Part shown: positions 52,970-60,979 of the stretch, piece by piece | How positions within the stretch are numbered: position 1 is the first letter of the stretch | How the letters are laid out: every line of letters begins with the position of its first letter | Assembly (NCBI GenBank): GCA_963675575.1 | Contig: OY776378.1 | Span: 2,604,001-2,668,000, forward strand | Direction of reading: 5' to 3' | DNA: 64,000 nt | Source of the DNA: JAGLOK01 sp963675575 | Lineage (GTDB): Bacteria > Bacillota > Clostridia > Christensenellales > UMGS416 | Notes under the pieces: model-generated | Told to the model about the DNA's origin: nothing | Seen by the model: the letters and a program-made list of their open reading frames with translations, nothing else | Database searches by the model: none | Made by a program: the position numbers and the translations under genes

Positions 52970-53048
52970 TCAAATCTCCCCAAAATTATTTATCTGATTT
53001 CATGTATCAAAAATGCAATATAGACATATTTTATAGACACATTACATT

Positions 53049-53279
53049 TTATTCAAGTATTTTAATAATCTGCTTAACATTTAACAGCTGACCTGATGCT
53101 TTTACCACATCATCAACAACAAGCGCAGGTGTGCTCATCACTCCGTATCCCATTATGTCTTTCATTTCTGTGACTTTTTCTATCTTCGCCTGGATACCCA
53201 GTTTGTCGACAGCTTCTTGGGCGTTTTCTTCAAGCTTTTTGCACTTTTTGCACCCTGATCCTAATATTTTAATGACCAT
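53049..53279 (-). CDS. Small thioredoxin-fold redox protein (TM0996/MTH895 type)
   Basis: 76 residues beginning MVIKILGSGCKKCKKLEENAQEAV: the CxxC active site follows a Gly-Ser-Gly turn, and the cis-Pro is in VMSTPALVVDD. This subfamily (redox-active disulfide protein 2) is very often next to COG0701 permeases and ArsR-type regulators, as it is here. It is the last gene of the 53.0-55.1 kb operon and probably reduces or hands over a thiol-bound metal(loid) for the permease. Confidence 0.92.
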   Translation of the reverse strand: MVIKILGSGCKKCKKLEENAQEAVDKLGIQAKIEKVTEMKDIMGYGVMSTPALVVDDVVKASGQLLNVKQIIKILE

Positions 53280-53293
53280 ATTATTCTCCTTTT

Positions 53294-53713
53294 TCAGCAG
53301 CAGCCACAGCCGCAGCCATTGTCAGCTTCATCTTCACAGCAATCTTTTTCAGTTTTTTCATCCTCGCAGCAACAGCCCTCGGATTCTTCTTTGTGCCCGC
53401 CGCCACAGCAATCTTTTTCAGACTTTTCATCATCGCAACAGCACGAATCATCACTTTGACCAGCTTTTTCTTTATGCCTGCCTCCGCAACAGCACTCTTC
53501 GGCGCTCTCTTCTGTGTCGCCAAGATAAGTTATGGCGTCTTCCGGACATAGCAAACCACAGCTCTTGCAACCTTGTACGCAATCGGCAGGGGAAACAACT
53601 TTGGGAAGTCCTTTGGAATTCAGTTCAAAAACTCCGTGTGTGCATTTGTCATAGCACGCTAAACAGCCCGTGCATTTATCATAGTCGATTATTGGATACC
53701 AAGTTTGTGACAT
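53294..53713 (-). CDS. 2x[4Fe-4S] ferredoxin with a 17-cysteine, metallothionein-like C-terminal tail
   Basis: 139 residues, 25 of them Cys. Residues 1-65 are a ferredoxin: C14/C17/C20/C24 (CTGCLACYDKC) and C45/C49/C52/C56 (CVQGCKSCGLLC). Residues 66-139 are a low-complexity acidic tail with clusters CCC (74-76), CCC (91-93), CC (102-103), CCC (114-116), CC (125-126) and a final CGCGCC. Between them are DEKSEKD and HKEE spacers in imperfect repeats of about 20 residues. The repeat is also visible in the DNA (matching stretches around 53330 and 53405). The tail resembles a metal-chelating module. The gene lies between the permease and the thioredoxin-like gene in an ArsR-controlled operon. Confidence 0.9.
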   Translation of the reverse strand: MSQTWYPIIDYDKCTGCLACYDKCTHGVFELNSKGLPKVVSPADCVQGCKSCGLLCPEDAITYLGDTEESAEECCCGGRHKEKAGQSDDSCCCDDEKSEKDCCGGGHKEESEGCCCEDEKTEKDCCEDEADNGCGCGCC

Positions 53714-53745
53714 ATTTTTATCCTCCGAATTAAATTAGATTTTGT

Positions 53746-54714
53746 TTATATAATTAAATGTCCTATTAAATTGAACAAATAACCTGTCAAAATTATTCCT
53801 ATTCCAACTATTACGACGAAAGTCGCTATAAGTTTTGGTTTAATAACCTTTCGAAGCAATATCATTTCAGGAAAAGAGAGCGCGGTTACCGCCATCATGA
53901 AAGACAGCGCAGTGCCGATTCCCACTCCTTTGCCGATAAGCGCCTCTGCTATGGGTATGGTTCCCAAGGCGTTTGAGTAAAGCGGTATTCCAGCGATTAC
54001 GCCAACCAATACGGCGAAAGGATTTTGCGGGCCTGCGTATTTAGCCAAGAACTCTCCGGGGGCCCATCCATGAATGGCAGCGCCTACGCCTATGCCAATA
54101 AGCAAGAAAATCCATATGCGCTTAATTATATCCGTCATATTAGTCAATGCAAATATCGCTCTGTCTTTTTGAGTCATCTTTTTTATATCAATATCTGCGG
54201 TTTGTATTTCATAAACATAACTTTCCACATAACTCTCCATCTTTAGTTTCCCGATAAGAGCTCCTCCGAAAGTTCCGATTATAACTCCGGTTATAACATA
54301 TAAAAGCGCAATTTTCCAGCCAAACGTTCCCAGTAAAATCGCAAATGCCGCTTCATTAACTATTGGAGAGGTGATAAGAAATGAGAACGTAAGCCCCAGC
54401 GGAACTCCTCCTTCAACAAAACCTATAAAAAGCGGAACGGACGAACACGAGCAAAAGGGAGTAACTATCCCCAAAAGCGATGCCATGAAGTTTCCGCCCA
54501 ATCCCGAAAACTTTGAAAGTACCTTCTTGGTTCTTTCAGGCGGAAAATAGCTTCTGATATAGGATATAACAAATATCATTATACCTAAAAGTATGATTAT
54601 TTTTATAACATCATATATGAAAAAGTGAATGCTGGATCCAAGCCTTGTTTCAATGCTTAAAGAAAAAACTTTTTCAACCAGCAAAGTCACTAAATTTTCT
54701 AACCAAATGAACAT
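53746..54714 (-). CDS. COG0701-type permease (ArsP-like, metal(loid) or organoarsenical efflux candidate)
   Basis: 322 residues with about eight membrane helices and the signature TPFCSCSSVPLFIGFVEGGVPLG (C88, C90), TSPIVNEAAFAILLG, IPLYSNALGTIPIAEALIGKGVGIGTALSFMMAVTALS. The paired Cys motif is conserved in permeases, some of which export trivalent organoarsenicals (ArsP). Others have unknown thiol-reactive cargo. It follows the ArsR gene by 4 bp and precedes the Cys-rich ferredoxin, so the operon is likely a thiophilic metal or metalloid defence. Confidence 0.9.
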   Translation of the reverse strand: MFIWLENLVTLLVEKVFSLSIETRLGSSIHFFIYDVIKIIILLGIMIFVISYIRSYFPPERTKKVLSKFSGLGGNFMASLLGIVTPFCSCSSVPLFIGFVEGGVPLGLTFSFLITSPIVNEAAFAILLGTFGWKIALLYVITGVIIGTFGGALIGKLKMESYVESYVYEIQTADIDIKKMTQKDRAIFALTNMTDIIKRIWIFLLIGIGVGAAIHGWAPGEFLAKYAGPQNPFAVLVGVIAGIPLYSNALGTIPIAEALIGKGVGIGTALSFMMAVTALSFPEMILLRKVIKPKLIATFVVIVGIGIILTGYLFNLIGHLII

Positions 54715-54718
54715 ATAT

Positions 54719-55099
54719 TTAATTTCCCTTCAATATTTTTTCAATCTGTTGAGGACAATCGCATATTTCCCGGCATGTCAGCCCTGAAGCCTCATATCTT
54801 GCCATTTTTTGATCATCCTTAATCAACGTTTCGTCTTTTTTCGCAATATCTCGAATATAGTCAAACAGCAGTTTGTTTTGCTCGTAGAATTCCTCGCTTA
54901 TAACATTATGCACCCACTGCGCATCGTGCTGCGTCGCCGTCATGCCTACAAGCCGAAGTTTTGAAAGATGTCTGGACACACTTGTTACCGAAAGCTCGAG
55001 GATTGTGCTCATCTCAGTTACACACCACTTCTTCTTTAGCAGCATGTTAAGTATTCTTACTCTTGAAAAATCCGACAGCACTTTGAATATCTGTTCCAT
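54719..55099 (-). CDS. ArsR/SmtB-family repressor
   Basis: 126 residues: winged HTH (LSDFSRVRILNMLLKKKWCVTEMSTILELSVTSVSRHLSKLRLVG split across helices) and a C-terminal extension with LTCREICDCPQQ. Candidate metal ligands are C26 and the group C109, C113, C115; this set is not the classical ArsR CVC site in the DNA-binding helix. GGAGACG precedes the ATG. It is the first gene of the operon and should bind the 22-bp palindrome at 55118-55139. Confidence 0.92.
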   Translation of the reverse strand: MEQIFKVLSDFSRVRILNMLLKKKWCVTEMSTILELSVTSVSRHLSKLRLVGMTATQHDAQWVHNVISEEFYEQNKLLFDYIRDIAKKDETLIKDDQKMARYEASGLTCREICDCPQQIEKILKGN

Positions 55100-55117
55100 G
55101 GCACGTCTCCGTTTGCT

Positions 55118-55169
55118 TATTTGCGCATATGCGCAAATACATAGTATAATAAAAAAATTGCCTTGTCAA
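55118..55169 (-). promoter_or_regulatory. Promoter and 22-bp perfect palindromic operator of the arsR operon
   Basis: On the minus strand, TTGACA (55164-55169), 17 bp, TACTAT (55141-55146). A perfect palindrome with half-site TATTTGCGCAT covers 55118-55139, right over the expected transcription start. This is the form and position of ArsR/SmtB operators. Confidence 0.88.
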
Positions 55170-55212
55170 CAGCAATCTTTATTTTGAACATTTCATAAAA
55201 AAGAAAGTTTAT

Positions 55213-56181
55213 TTAATTAAGCAGTTCCATCGCATTCATCTTATCCAAATAAACAAGCTCATAATTTCTCAGCGGCTCACGTTTTGTCTCCTCATATCCG
55301 CGCTCTTTATAAAACTCTATAGTATCCTCGCTTTTAGACCCGGTAAAAAGCTCATACTTATCCAAATAAACAAAAGCGTCTTCGACCGCAAACATAAGTG
55401 CGTGTCCGATACCCTTTTTCTGATATTCAGGAAGCACCCACAGCCTTGATATATAGCATGCGCCGTCTTTTTCTTCCCCTCTTACAGAGCCCACTATTTC
55501 TTTTTTTGTCTTGGCAATGAATACAGTTGCGTTCATCAAGGCTTTTTCCGCAGCCTCTTTCGTTTCAGTCATTGGAGGCATGTCCATATGCTCATGCTGC
55601 TTTGCTACTTCTTCAAAAGCTTTTTTCTGTCCGCGCAATATCTCTACCGCTTCTTTTTTTTGCGCCTTTTCTATTTGCCAATCTGGAGACACTAGATTTT
55701 TCACCATTGTGCAATAGGGAAGATATTGTCCGTCTTTCATCCTCGCGGCCGCCATGTTTATCTTTTTAAATCCCATGGATTCATAATATCTCCAAGTGGC
55801 AGGGTTCGCATATAGCATAATGTGCTCTTCATTTTTTTTGCGAGCCCTCTCTTCGAGAGTTTTCATGAAAAGCTTGCCCAATCCCATCTTTTGATATTCG
55901 GGATGGATAAACACACGCTTTATTTCGTGATTGAAATAAGTCGCTGTTCCTATAAGTTTTTTTTCATCGTAAATTACCGCGACAATCGCCCCACCGCCAA
56001 ACTCTTCTTCCAAATGCTTTAAGCTGTGGTAATTATACAACCACTCAACCGCCGAAGGAGCATAAATTTTAGTTAAAGAAAAGTCCGTAACATGGTGAAC
56101 CAAAGAAATAATTGCCGCTGCATCCTGCTTTTTTGCATAAGATATTTCAAATTGCTTTATATTTTTATCTTTATTTATCAT
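55213..56181 (-). CDS. Tandem GNAT-domain acetyltransferase
   Basis: 322 residues made of two GNAT folds. Domain 1 (about 10-165) has RVFIHPEYQKMGLGKLFMKTLEE as its acetyl-CoA loop (Q-x2-G-x-G), and domain 2 (about 175-315) has LWVLPEYQKKGIGHALMFAVED and ELFTGSKSEDTIEFYKERGYEE. Both keep the pyrophosphate-binding loop. The substrate is unknown. Its ATG lies within the last codons of the methyltransferase/MTHFR gene without a clear ribosome site, so it is probably translated by coupling. Confidence 0.85.
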   Translation of the reverse strand: MINKDKNIKQFEISYAKKQDAAAIISLVHHVTDFSLTKIYAPSAVEWLYNYHSLKHLEEEFGGGAIVAVIYDEKKLIGTATYFNHEIKRVFIHPEYQKMGLGKLFMKTLEERARKKNEEHIMLYANPATWRYYESMGFKKINMAAARMKDGQYLPYCTMVKNLVSPDWQIEKAQKKEAVEILRGQKKAFEEVAKQHEHMDMPPMTETKEAAEKALMNATVFIAKTKKEIVGSVRGEEKDGACYISRLWVLPEYQKKGIGHALMFAVEDAFVYLDKYELFTGSKSEDTIEFYKERGYEETKREPLRNYELVYLDKMNAMELLN

Positions 56182-57925
56182 ATAAATTGAAAAATTGAGC
56201 GGCGACGCCTATTTTCCCAAATGGAAGCATCAAATAAATTCCGTCTGCAAATTCAAGGGCGCGTTTTGCTATATCCACCGAGAATTTTACTCCAACCGTC
56301 TGCTGCTGGTTTATTTCGGCGTTTTTAAAGTCTTCCAAAAGCACATCAGGCAGACGGATTCCCGGAACTTCATTGTTCAAAAACTGTGCATTCCTATAGG
56401 AAACCGGCGGAAGTATGCCCGCATAGACTTTTGTATCCAGTTCCTCTTTCAGGCGCTTAATATTTAATATCGCGCGTTCTGAATATATCGGCTGAGAAAA
56501 AAATGTTCCGGCGCCCACATGAGCTTTCTCTTTTGCGCGCCTTAGCTCCACATCAAAATTGGGAGCTGAAAAATCAACAGCGGCAAAAAGTTCTATTGGA
56601 TCACTTTCAAAAAATTCACTGTTCATGTGGCTTATAAGCTCAATCAGCCTTGTTCCGGTTAAGTTAAAAACACTCTTTATATTGTCACGACTGCCGGCGG
56701 CGACAGGGTCTCCTGTGACGCACAGCAGTTTTCTAAGGCCAAGCGCCCATGCGGCCAGAACATCGCTTCTTAACGCAGTTATGTTCCTATCACGGCAGCA
56801 TAAATGCACCAATGTATTAACATCCAGCTTTTCCCTCACAAGCTCGGACACAATTATAGGATTCATGCGCGCTTTGCCCAAAGGCGAATCCGGCAAAGTG
56901 ATGTTTTCAACACCCATCTCTTTTAATTTTTCAATTTTGTTTACAAAGCCTTTGGTGCTGGATTTTAACGGAGGCGAAATTTCCACATACAAATCAATGT
57001 TGGGAACCGCCGCTATCAAGCTCTCTTCTTTTACATCTGGCTTCTTGTCCGATTTTAATTTTATGCCTTTTTCAATAGCATCCGCTATAAGCTTAATATG
57101 CCCCGGCGTTGTTCCGCAGCAGCCGCCTATTATTTTAACTCCCTCGGAAAGTATCTCCGAAGCAATGTCCGCGAAATACTTCTCATTTCGGGAGTAACGT
57201 GTTCGATCTTCAATTCTTTCCGGATAGCTTGCATTAGGAAGTGCGGAAAGAGGCTTATCGGTAAGCTTTCTCACTCTTCTGATATGTTTTAAAACATGAA
57301 TGGGGCCGCTCGCACAGTTTAAGCCAAGAACATCAGCCTCCATATTATCCGCATCTTTGATAAGCTCTAAAAGAGAGATTCCGCTTCCTGTGTGCGAATC
57401 GGGCAACAATGCGAATTGGCAGATGACGAATGCTTCTTTTTTTCTGCTTTTTAAGTAGCTTACAGCCGCAGATAAAGGAACGGTCGAATCCATCGTTTCA
57501 AATATAAATATTCCAGCTCCGCACTCCAAAAACACATCAATAATCTTCTTATATTCTTCGAGCTTTTCCTCGTTTGATATTTCGCCTTCACTTTCAGATA
57601 TAGAGCTTATCGGCCCAATATCCGCTGCTACAAATACTTTTTTTCCGTCGGCGCTTCGTTCTGCCAGCTCATAGCCTTTTCTTATTATCTCACTTCTTTT
57701 TTCATCATCGCTATCCAGCGTAAATTTGTTTGCCGCAAAAGTGTTTGTACGCAAAAGCTTGGCTCCCGCGCGAATATAATCATCATGTATGCTCAATACT
57801 CTGTCCGGATTTTCAATATTTGCGCGTTCGCAAACAGAATCATGCCCATATTTCAAAGCATAATACGTTCCGAACGCTCCATCCGTCAGAAGAATATTGT
57901 TTTTTAGATAATCTTTAATCAACAT
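56171..57925 (-). CDS. Bifunctional homocysteine S-methyltransferase / methylenetetrahydrofolate reductase
   Basis: 584 residues. Residues 1-290 are the homocysteine methyltransferase barrel, with LLTDGAFGTYYALKYG, LRTNTFAANKFTLD, and zinc ligands in VLGLNCASGPIHV and IGGCCGTTPGHIKL. Residues 305-584 are a MetF-type flavin barrel (EISPPLKSSTKGFVNKIEKLK, LCVTGDP, AAVDFSAPNFDVELRRAKEKAHVGAGTFFSQPIY). This fusion (YitJ type) couples 5-methyl-THF formation and methionine synthesis. It is the second homocysteine methyltransferase in the window, besides 34742. It is co-transcribed with the double GNAT gene downstream. Confidence 0.95.
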   Translation of the reverse strand: MLIKDYLKNNILLTDGAFGTYYALKYGHDSVCERANIENPDRVLSIHDDYIRAGAKLLRTNTFAANKFTLDSDDEKRSEIIRKGYELAERSADGKKVFVAADIGPISSISESEGEISNEEKLEEYKKIIDVFLECGAGIFIFETMDSTVPLSAAVSYLKSRKKEAFVICQFALLPDSHTGSGISLLELIKDADNMEADVLGLNCASGPIHVLKHIRRVRKLTDKPLSALPNASYPERIEDRTRYSRNEKYFADIASEILSEGVKIIGGCCGTTPGHIKLIADAIEKGIKLKSDKKPDVKEESLIAAVPNIDLYVEISPPLKSSTKGFVNKIEKLKEMGVENITLPDSPLGKARMNPIIVSELVREKLDVNTLVHLCCRDRNITALRSDVLAAWALGLRKLLCVTGDPVAAGSRDNIKSVFNLTGTRLIELISHMNSEFFESDPIELFAAVDFSAPNFDVELRRAKEKAHVGAGTFFSQPIYSERAILNIKRLKEELDTKVYAGILPPVSYRNAQFLNNEVPGIRLPDVLLEDFKNAEINQQQTVGVKFSVDIAKRALEFADGIYLMLPFGKIGVAAQFFNLYDK

Positions 57926-57980
57926 AATTAATTATATAATATACATTATAAAACATTTAAACACAACTTTTCAAAAATTA

Positions 57981-58853
57981 TTATACTCCGGAAAGCACAT
58001 TCAGATTTCCGGGAACAATCTGATATTCCACCATGTTTATTTGCTGCAAAACCTCGCCGTCCGCATTTATCGACAACGGTTTTTCGGATACGATTTTTAT
58101 ATTTTTCGCTCGGGAAAAGTGTGTCATCTTTAAATCAGAATGAGCGCCTATCTTATATTTGGGTAGTAGCGAAAGTATTTTGAAAGTGGAAACATTATCA
58201 ATAAGGCATAAGTCCAGTAGGCCATCGTATGGATTCGCCCCAGGTAAAGGATTCATTCCACCACCATAATATGCCCCGCATCCAGCTGCGAAAAGCAAAA
58301 ACTCTTTTTTTTCTTTTACGCCGTCTATTTCAAATTCCGCAACGTTTGGCTTTGCGAAAAACGCGCGGTCAATAGCCGCAAGTGTATATGAAGCTGAACC
58401 AAACATTTTATATTTGGGTGCCCGCTTAACAACTTCAACATCAAACCCTACTGTAATTATGTTTAAAAATGTTCTGCCGTTTATCTTGACAGTGTCCGCT
58501 CGTCTTTGCTTGTTTGCAAGAATTGTATCAATCGCGTTTATTGTATCGTAGGGGATCTCCAAACTACGCCTGTAATCGTTTCCGGTGCCTGACGGAATTA
58601 TTCCGAGAGGACAATTGGTGTCTAAAAGACCAGCTGCGACTTCCGCTACGGTGCCATCCCCGCCAACAGCAATAACGGCTTTCACATCACTGTTTTGCGA
58701 AAGCTCGGCAGCTAAATCTGTGGCATGCCTCGGTGCTTTTGTATACACAACCTCAAAAGGTATTTGCTTGTGGTTTAAATACTCATCCACCTTGTCCATG
58801 CATTTAATTGGTTTGCCGTTTCCCGCTACAGGATTAACTATAAACGTATACAT
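57981..58853 (-). CDS. Diacylglycerol/lipid kinase-like protein (YegS/BmrU family)
   Basis: About 290 residues. N-terminal kinase fold with FIVNPVAGNGKP, AVIAVGGDGTVAEVAAGLLDT and GIIPSGTGNDYRRSL (the nucleotide site), then a beta-rich second domain with NPYDGLLDLCLI. The family phosphorylates diacylglycerol or related lipids. I choose the second of two adjacent ATGs (58853) because AGGAG then stands five bases away. It follows the RNase G gene by 9 bp. In many Clostridia that slot holds rplU, so this arrangement is local. Confidence 0.92.
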   Translation of the reverse strand: MYTFIVNPVAGNGKPIKCMDKVDEYLNHKQIPFEVVYTKAPRHATDLAAELSQNSDVKAVIAVGGDGTVAEVAAGLLDTNCPLGIIPSGTGNDYRRSLEIPYDTINAIDTILANKQRRADTVKINGRTFLNIITVGFDVEVVKRAPKYKMFGSASYTLAAIDRAFFAKPNVAEFEIDGVKEKKEFLLFAAGCGAYYGGGMNPLPGANPYDGLLDLCLIDNVSTFKILSLLPKYKIGAHSDLKMTHFSRAKNIKIVSEKPLSINADGEVLQQINMVEYQIVPGNLNVLSGV

Positions 58854-58862
58854 CATTTCTCC

Positions 58863-60299
58863 TCAAAATATCGGTGTCAGTTCATATCTGTCCATAAATA
58901 TAGATTCAGTTTTTATAATTTCCACATTGCCGTCAAGCATATTATTTTGAATAAGATAATCACCTACTTCATAATGAACTTTTAGAGCAAATGATTTAGC
59001 CTCCAAATTGATATTATGCCTTCTAAGCTCACGAATTATCTTAAGAGATACAGTTTCTGGCGTGAATACCCTCCCTGAACCCGCGCAGCTGGGGCAAGGC
59101 ATATGCAGTAGTGTGGCAACGCGCTGACGAATTTTCTTACGAGTCATCTCAACCAAGCCAAGGCCTGTCATGCCAACAACATTAGTTCTTGTTCTGTCAG
59201 TCAGAAGCGATTCTTTCAGCACTTCTATTACTTCGGTCTTGTCCTCTTGTTCTATCATATCGATAAAATCGATTACTATGATTCCGCCAATGTCACGAAG
59301 GCGCACTTGTCGCGCGATTTCCTTCGCCGCATCGATATTGGTTTTCCTTATTGTTTTTCTGAAATCATTGCTTCCTACAAATTTCCCTGTGTTAACGTCG
59401 ACAACTGTTAATGCCTCTGTATGGTCAAATATTAGATATGCACCGTTTTTAAGCCAAACTTTTCGCGCAAAAGTTTTATCAATCTTTCCTTCCAAGTTTA
59501 GATCGTTAAAAAGATCCCCCTCTTGAAATATAACTTTTCCTTCCCAGTTCGGAGCAAGATATTTCTTTACTTTTTCAAGTCTCTCAACTTCATCAAAATT
59601 GTTTATAATAAACTCGTGTGTCTGTTCGGAGCACAAATCACGTACTGTTCTAAGAAGCAAATCGCTGTCCCTGTGCACAATGCTGGGTGCGGTTTTTATT
59701 TTCTCGGTTTCTTTAATCGTATTCCAAAGAGCCATGAGAGTATCTATTTCATCTTTAAAAGTCGCCCCGTCATCTCCTTGTGCGACTGTCCTTATTATTA
59801 TTCCCATTCCCTCCGGGCGCAGCTCTTCGGCAATGTTTTTCAGTCTTTCCCGCTCATCATCATCTTCAATTCTGTGTGAAACTCCAACATAGTTCATTGT
59901 CGGCATTAAAACCAGCATCCTGCCCGGAAGTGTTATGTGGGTTGTAACCCTTGCGCCTTTGCTGCCCAAAGGATCTTTTACAACCTGTACCAGAATCTCC
60001 TGTCCAACTTTTAAAACGTCTCTTATGTCAGGCAATCCGCCGCCATTATCTTTGAACTTGAAATCCACTTCATCAAGCGCGACGTCGCCTACGTACAAAA
60101 AAGCGTTTTTGCTAAGCCCGATGTCCACAAACGCCGCATCCAGGCCAGGCAATACATTTACAACTTTGCCTTTATATATATTGCCTGCGGGGTTTTCAGT
60201 GCCCGCGCGCTCCACATAATATTCCACCAAAGTGTCATTTTCCAAAACAGCTACTCTGGTCTGCCCCTGCATCACGTCTGATAAAATCAATCGTTCCAT
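58863..60299 (-). CDS. rng: Ribonuclease E/G family endoribonuclease
   Basis: 478 residues: S1 RNA-binding domain (about 35-125: GNIYKGKVVNVLPGLDAAFVDIGLSKNAFLYVGDV), RNase-H-like part, and DNase-I-like catalytic part with the magnesium aspartates in LTVVDVNTGKF and GGIIVIDFIDM. The zinc-link motif CPSCAGSGR joins subunits in RNase E/G. No C-terminal degradosome scaffold is present, so it is RNase G-like. It is in an operon with the two radical-SAM-linked genes upstream (2-bp gap), a gene order seen widely in Clostridia. Confidence 0.95.
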   Translation of the reverse strand: MERLILSDVMQGQTRVAVLENDTLVEYYVERAGTENPAGNIYKGKVVNVLPGLDAAFVDIGLSKNAFLYVGDVALDEVDFKFKDNGGGLPDIRDVLKVGQEILVQVVKDPLGSKGARVTTHITLPGRMLVLMPTMNYVGVSHRIEDDDERERLKNIAEELRPEGMGIIIRTVAQGDDGATFKDEIDTLMALWNTIKETEKIKTAPSIVHRDSDLLLRTVRDLCSEQTHEFIINNFDEVERLEKVKKYLAPNWEGKVIFQEGDLFNDLNLEGKIDKTFARKVWLKNGAYLIFDHTEALTVVDVNTGKFVGSNDFRKTIRKTNIDAAKEIARQVRLRDIGGIIVIDFIDMIEQEDKTEVIEVLKESLLTDRTRTNVVGMTGLGLVEMTRKKIRQRVATLLHMPCPSCAGSGRVFTPETVSLKIIRELRRHNINLEAKSFALKVHYEVGDYLIQNNMLDGNVEIIKTESIFMDRYELTPIF

Positions 60300-60301
60300 A
60301 A

Positions 60302-60979
60302 TTATACCGCCCTTGTAGAATGATTAAGCGGAAGATAACTGCCATTATATTCATAGTACATATCTATCCTATGATATAGAGCATATCTATTATCCAAACC
60401 CATCGCCTTTATAAAATCGCGAGGTGAAACATTTCCGGTGCTTCCTGTGGCAAGATTAACAAAATATTTGGTTCCTTTTTCTTTTTCTTTGCACTTTGCT
60501 TCAAAAATTCCTTGGCGTATATCAACCTGTCTGCTCCCCTTTTTTGTTTTTTTGGTTATTTCCACAATGTCTTTTGATAAAAGTTCATCCAGCGCCTTTT
60601 TACCTTTTTCAAAAGGCACGTCATCCAAAAAAATCTCCCAATCTGACCTTCTAACCATAGCCATCAAAGATGAAAACTCTTCCCTTATATATCCGCAATC
60701 CAGACATATAAATCCCTTAGGCATATGGGCCGCAATGAGTGACCTAAGCTTAAGAGGCTCAATGTATTCCAGCAAAGAAAACTCGAAATATTCTCCTTGT
60801 GAAGAAACTCCCACCGAAAGTGGCTGAGCAAAAGTCAAAACAGGATGAGGATGAAACCCCATAGTATATTTTATCGGCAGGTTTGCACGCCTAAGCACTC
60901 TTTGTATGGCTTGCTGCGTGTCAAGGTGCGAAACATATACAGCCGCCTTGGTTTTCTCGTATTTTACTAGCGTACGCAT
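60302..60979 (-). CDS. TIGR03936/DUF2344 family radical-SAM-linked protein
   Basis: About 225 residues. The N-terminus MRTLVKYEKTKAAVYVSHLDTQQAIQRVLRRANLPIKYT with GFHPHPVLTFAQPLSVGVSSQGEYFEF is the family signature. The function is unknown. It nearly always accompanies the radical-SAM protein encoded just upstream and RNase G just downstream, as here. I start at ATG 60979, with GGGGGA upstream; the start overlaps the end of the upstream gene by 13 bp. Confidence 0.92.
   Translation of the reverse strand: MRTLVKYEKTKAAVYVSHLDTQQAIQRVLRRANLPIKYTMGFHPHPVLTFAQPLSVGVSSQGEYFEFSLLEYIEPLKLRSLIAAHMPKGFICLDCGYIREEFSSLMAMVRRSDWEIFLDDVPFEKGKKALDELLSKDIVEITKKTKKGSRQVDIRQGIFEAKCKEKEKGTKYFVNLATGSTGNVSPRDFIKAMGLDNRYALYHRIDMYYEYNGSYLPLNHSTRAV

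Noticed and set aside
53281..53523. An 80-codon open frame overlapping the Cys-rich ferredoxin on the same strand
   Set aside because: Its Lys/Ala-rich product arises from the repeat DNA read in another frame. It starts inside the ferredoxin gene and has no homology pattern or separate ribosome site.
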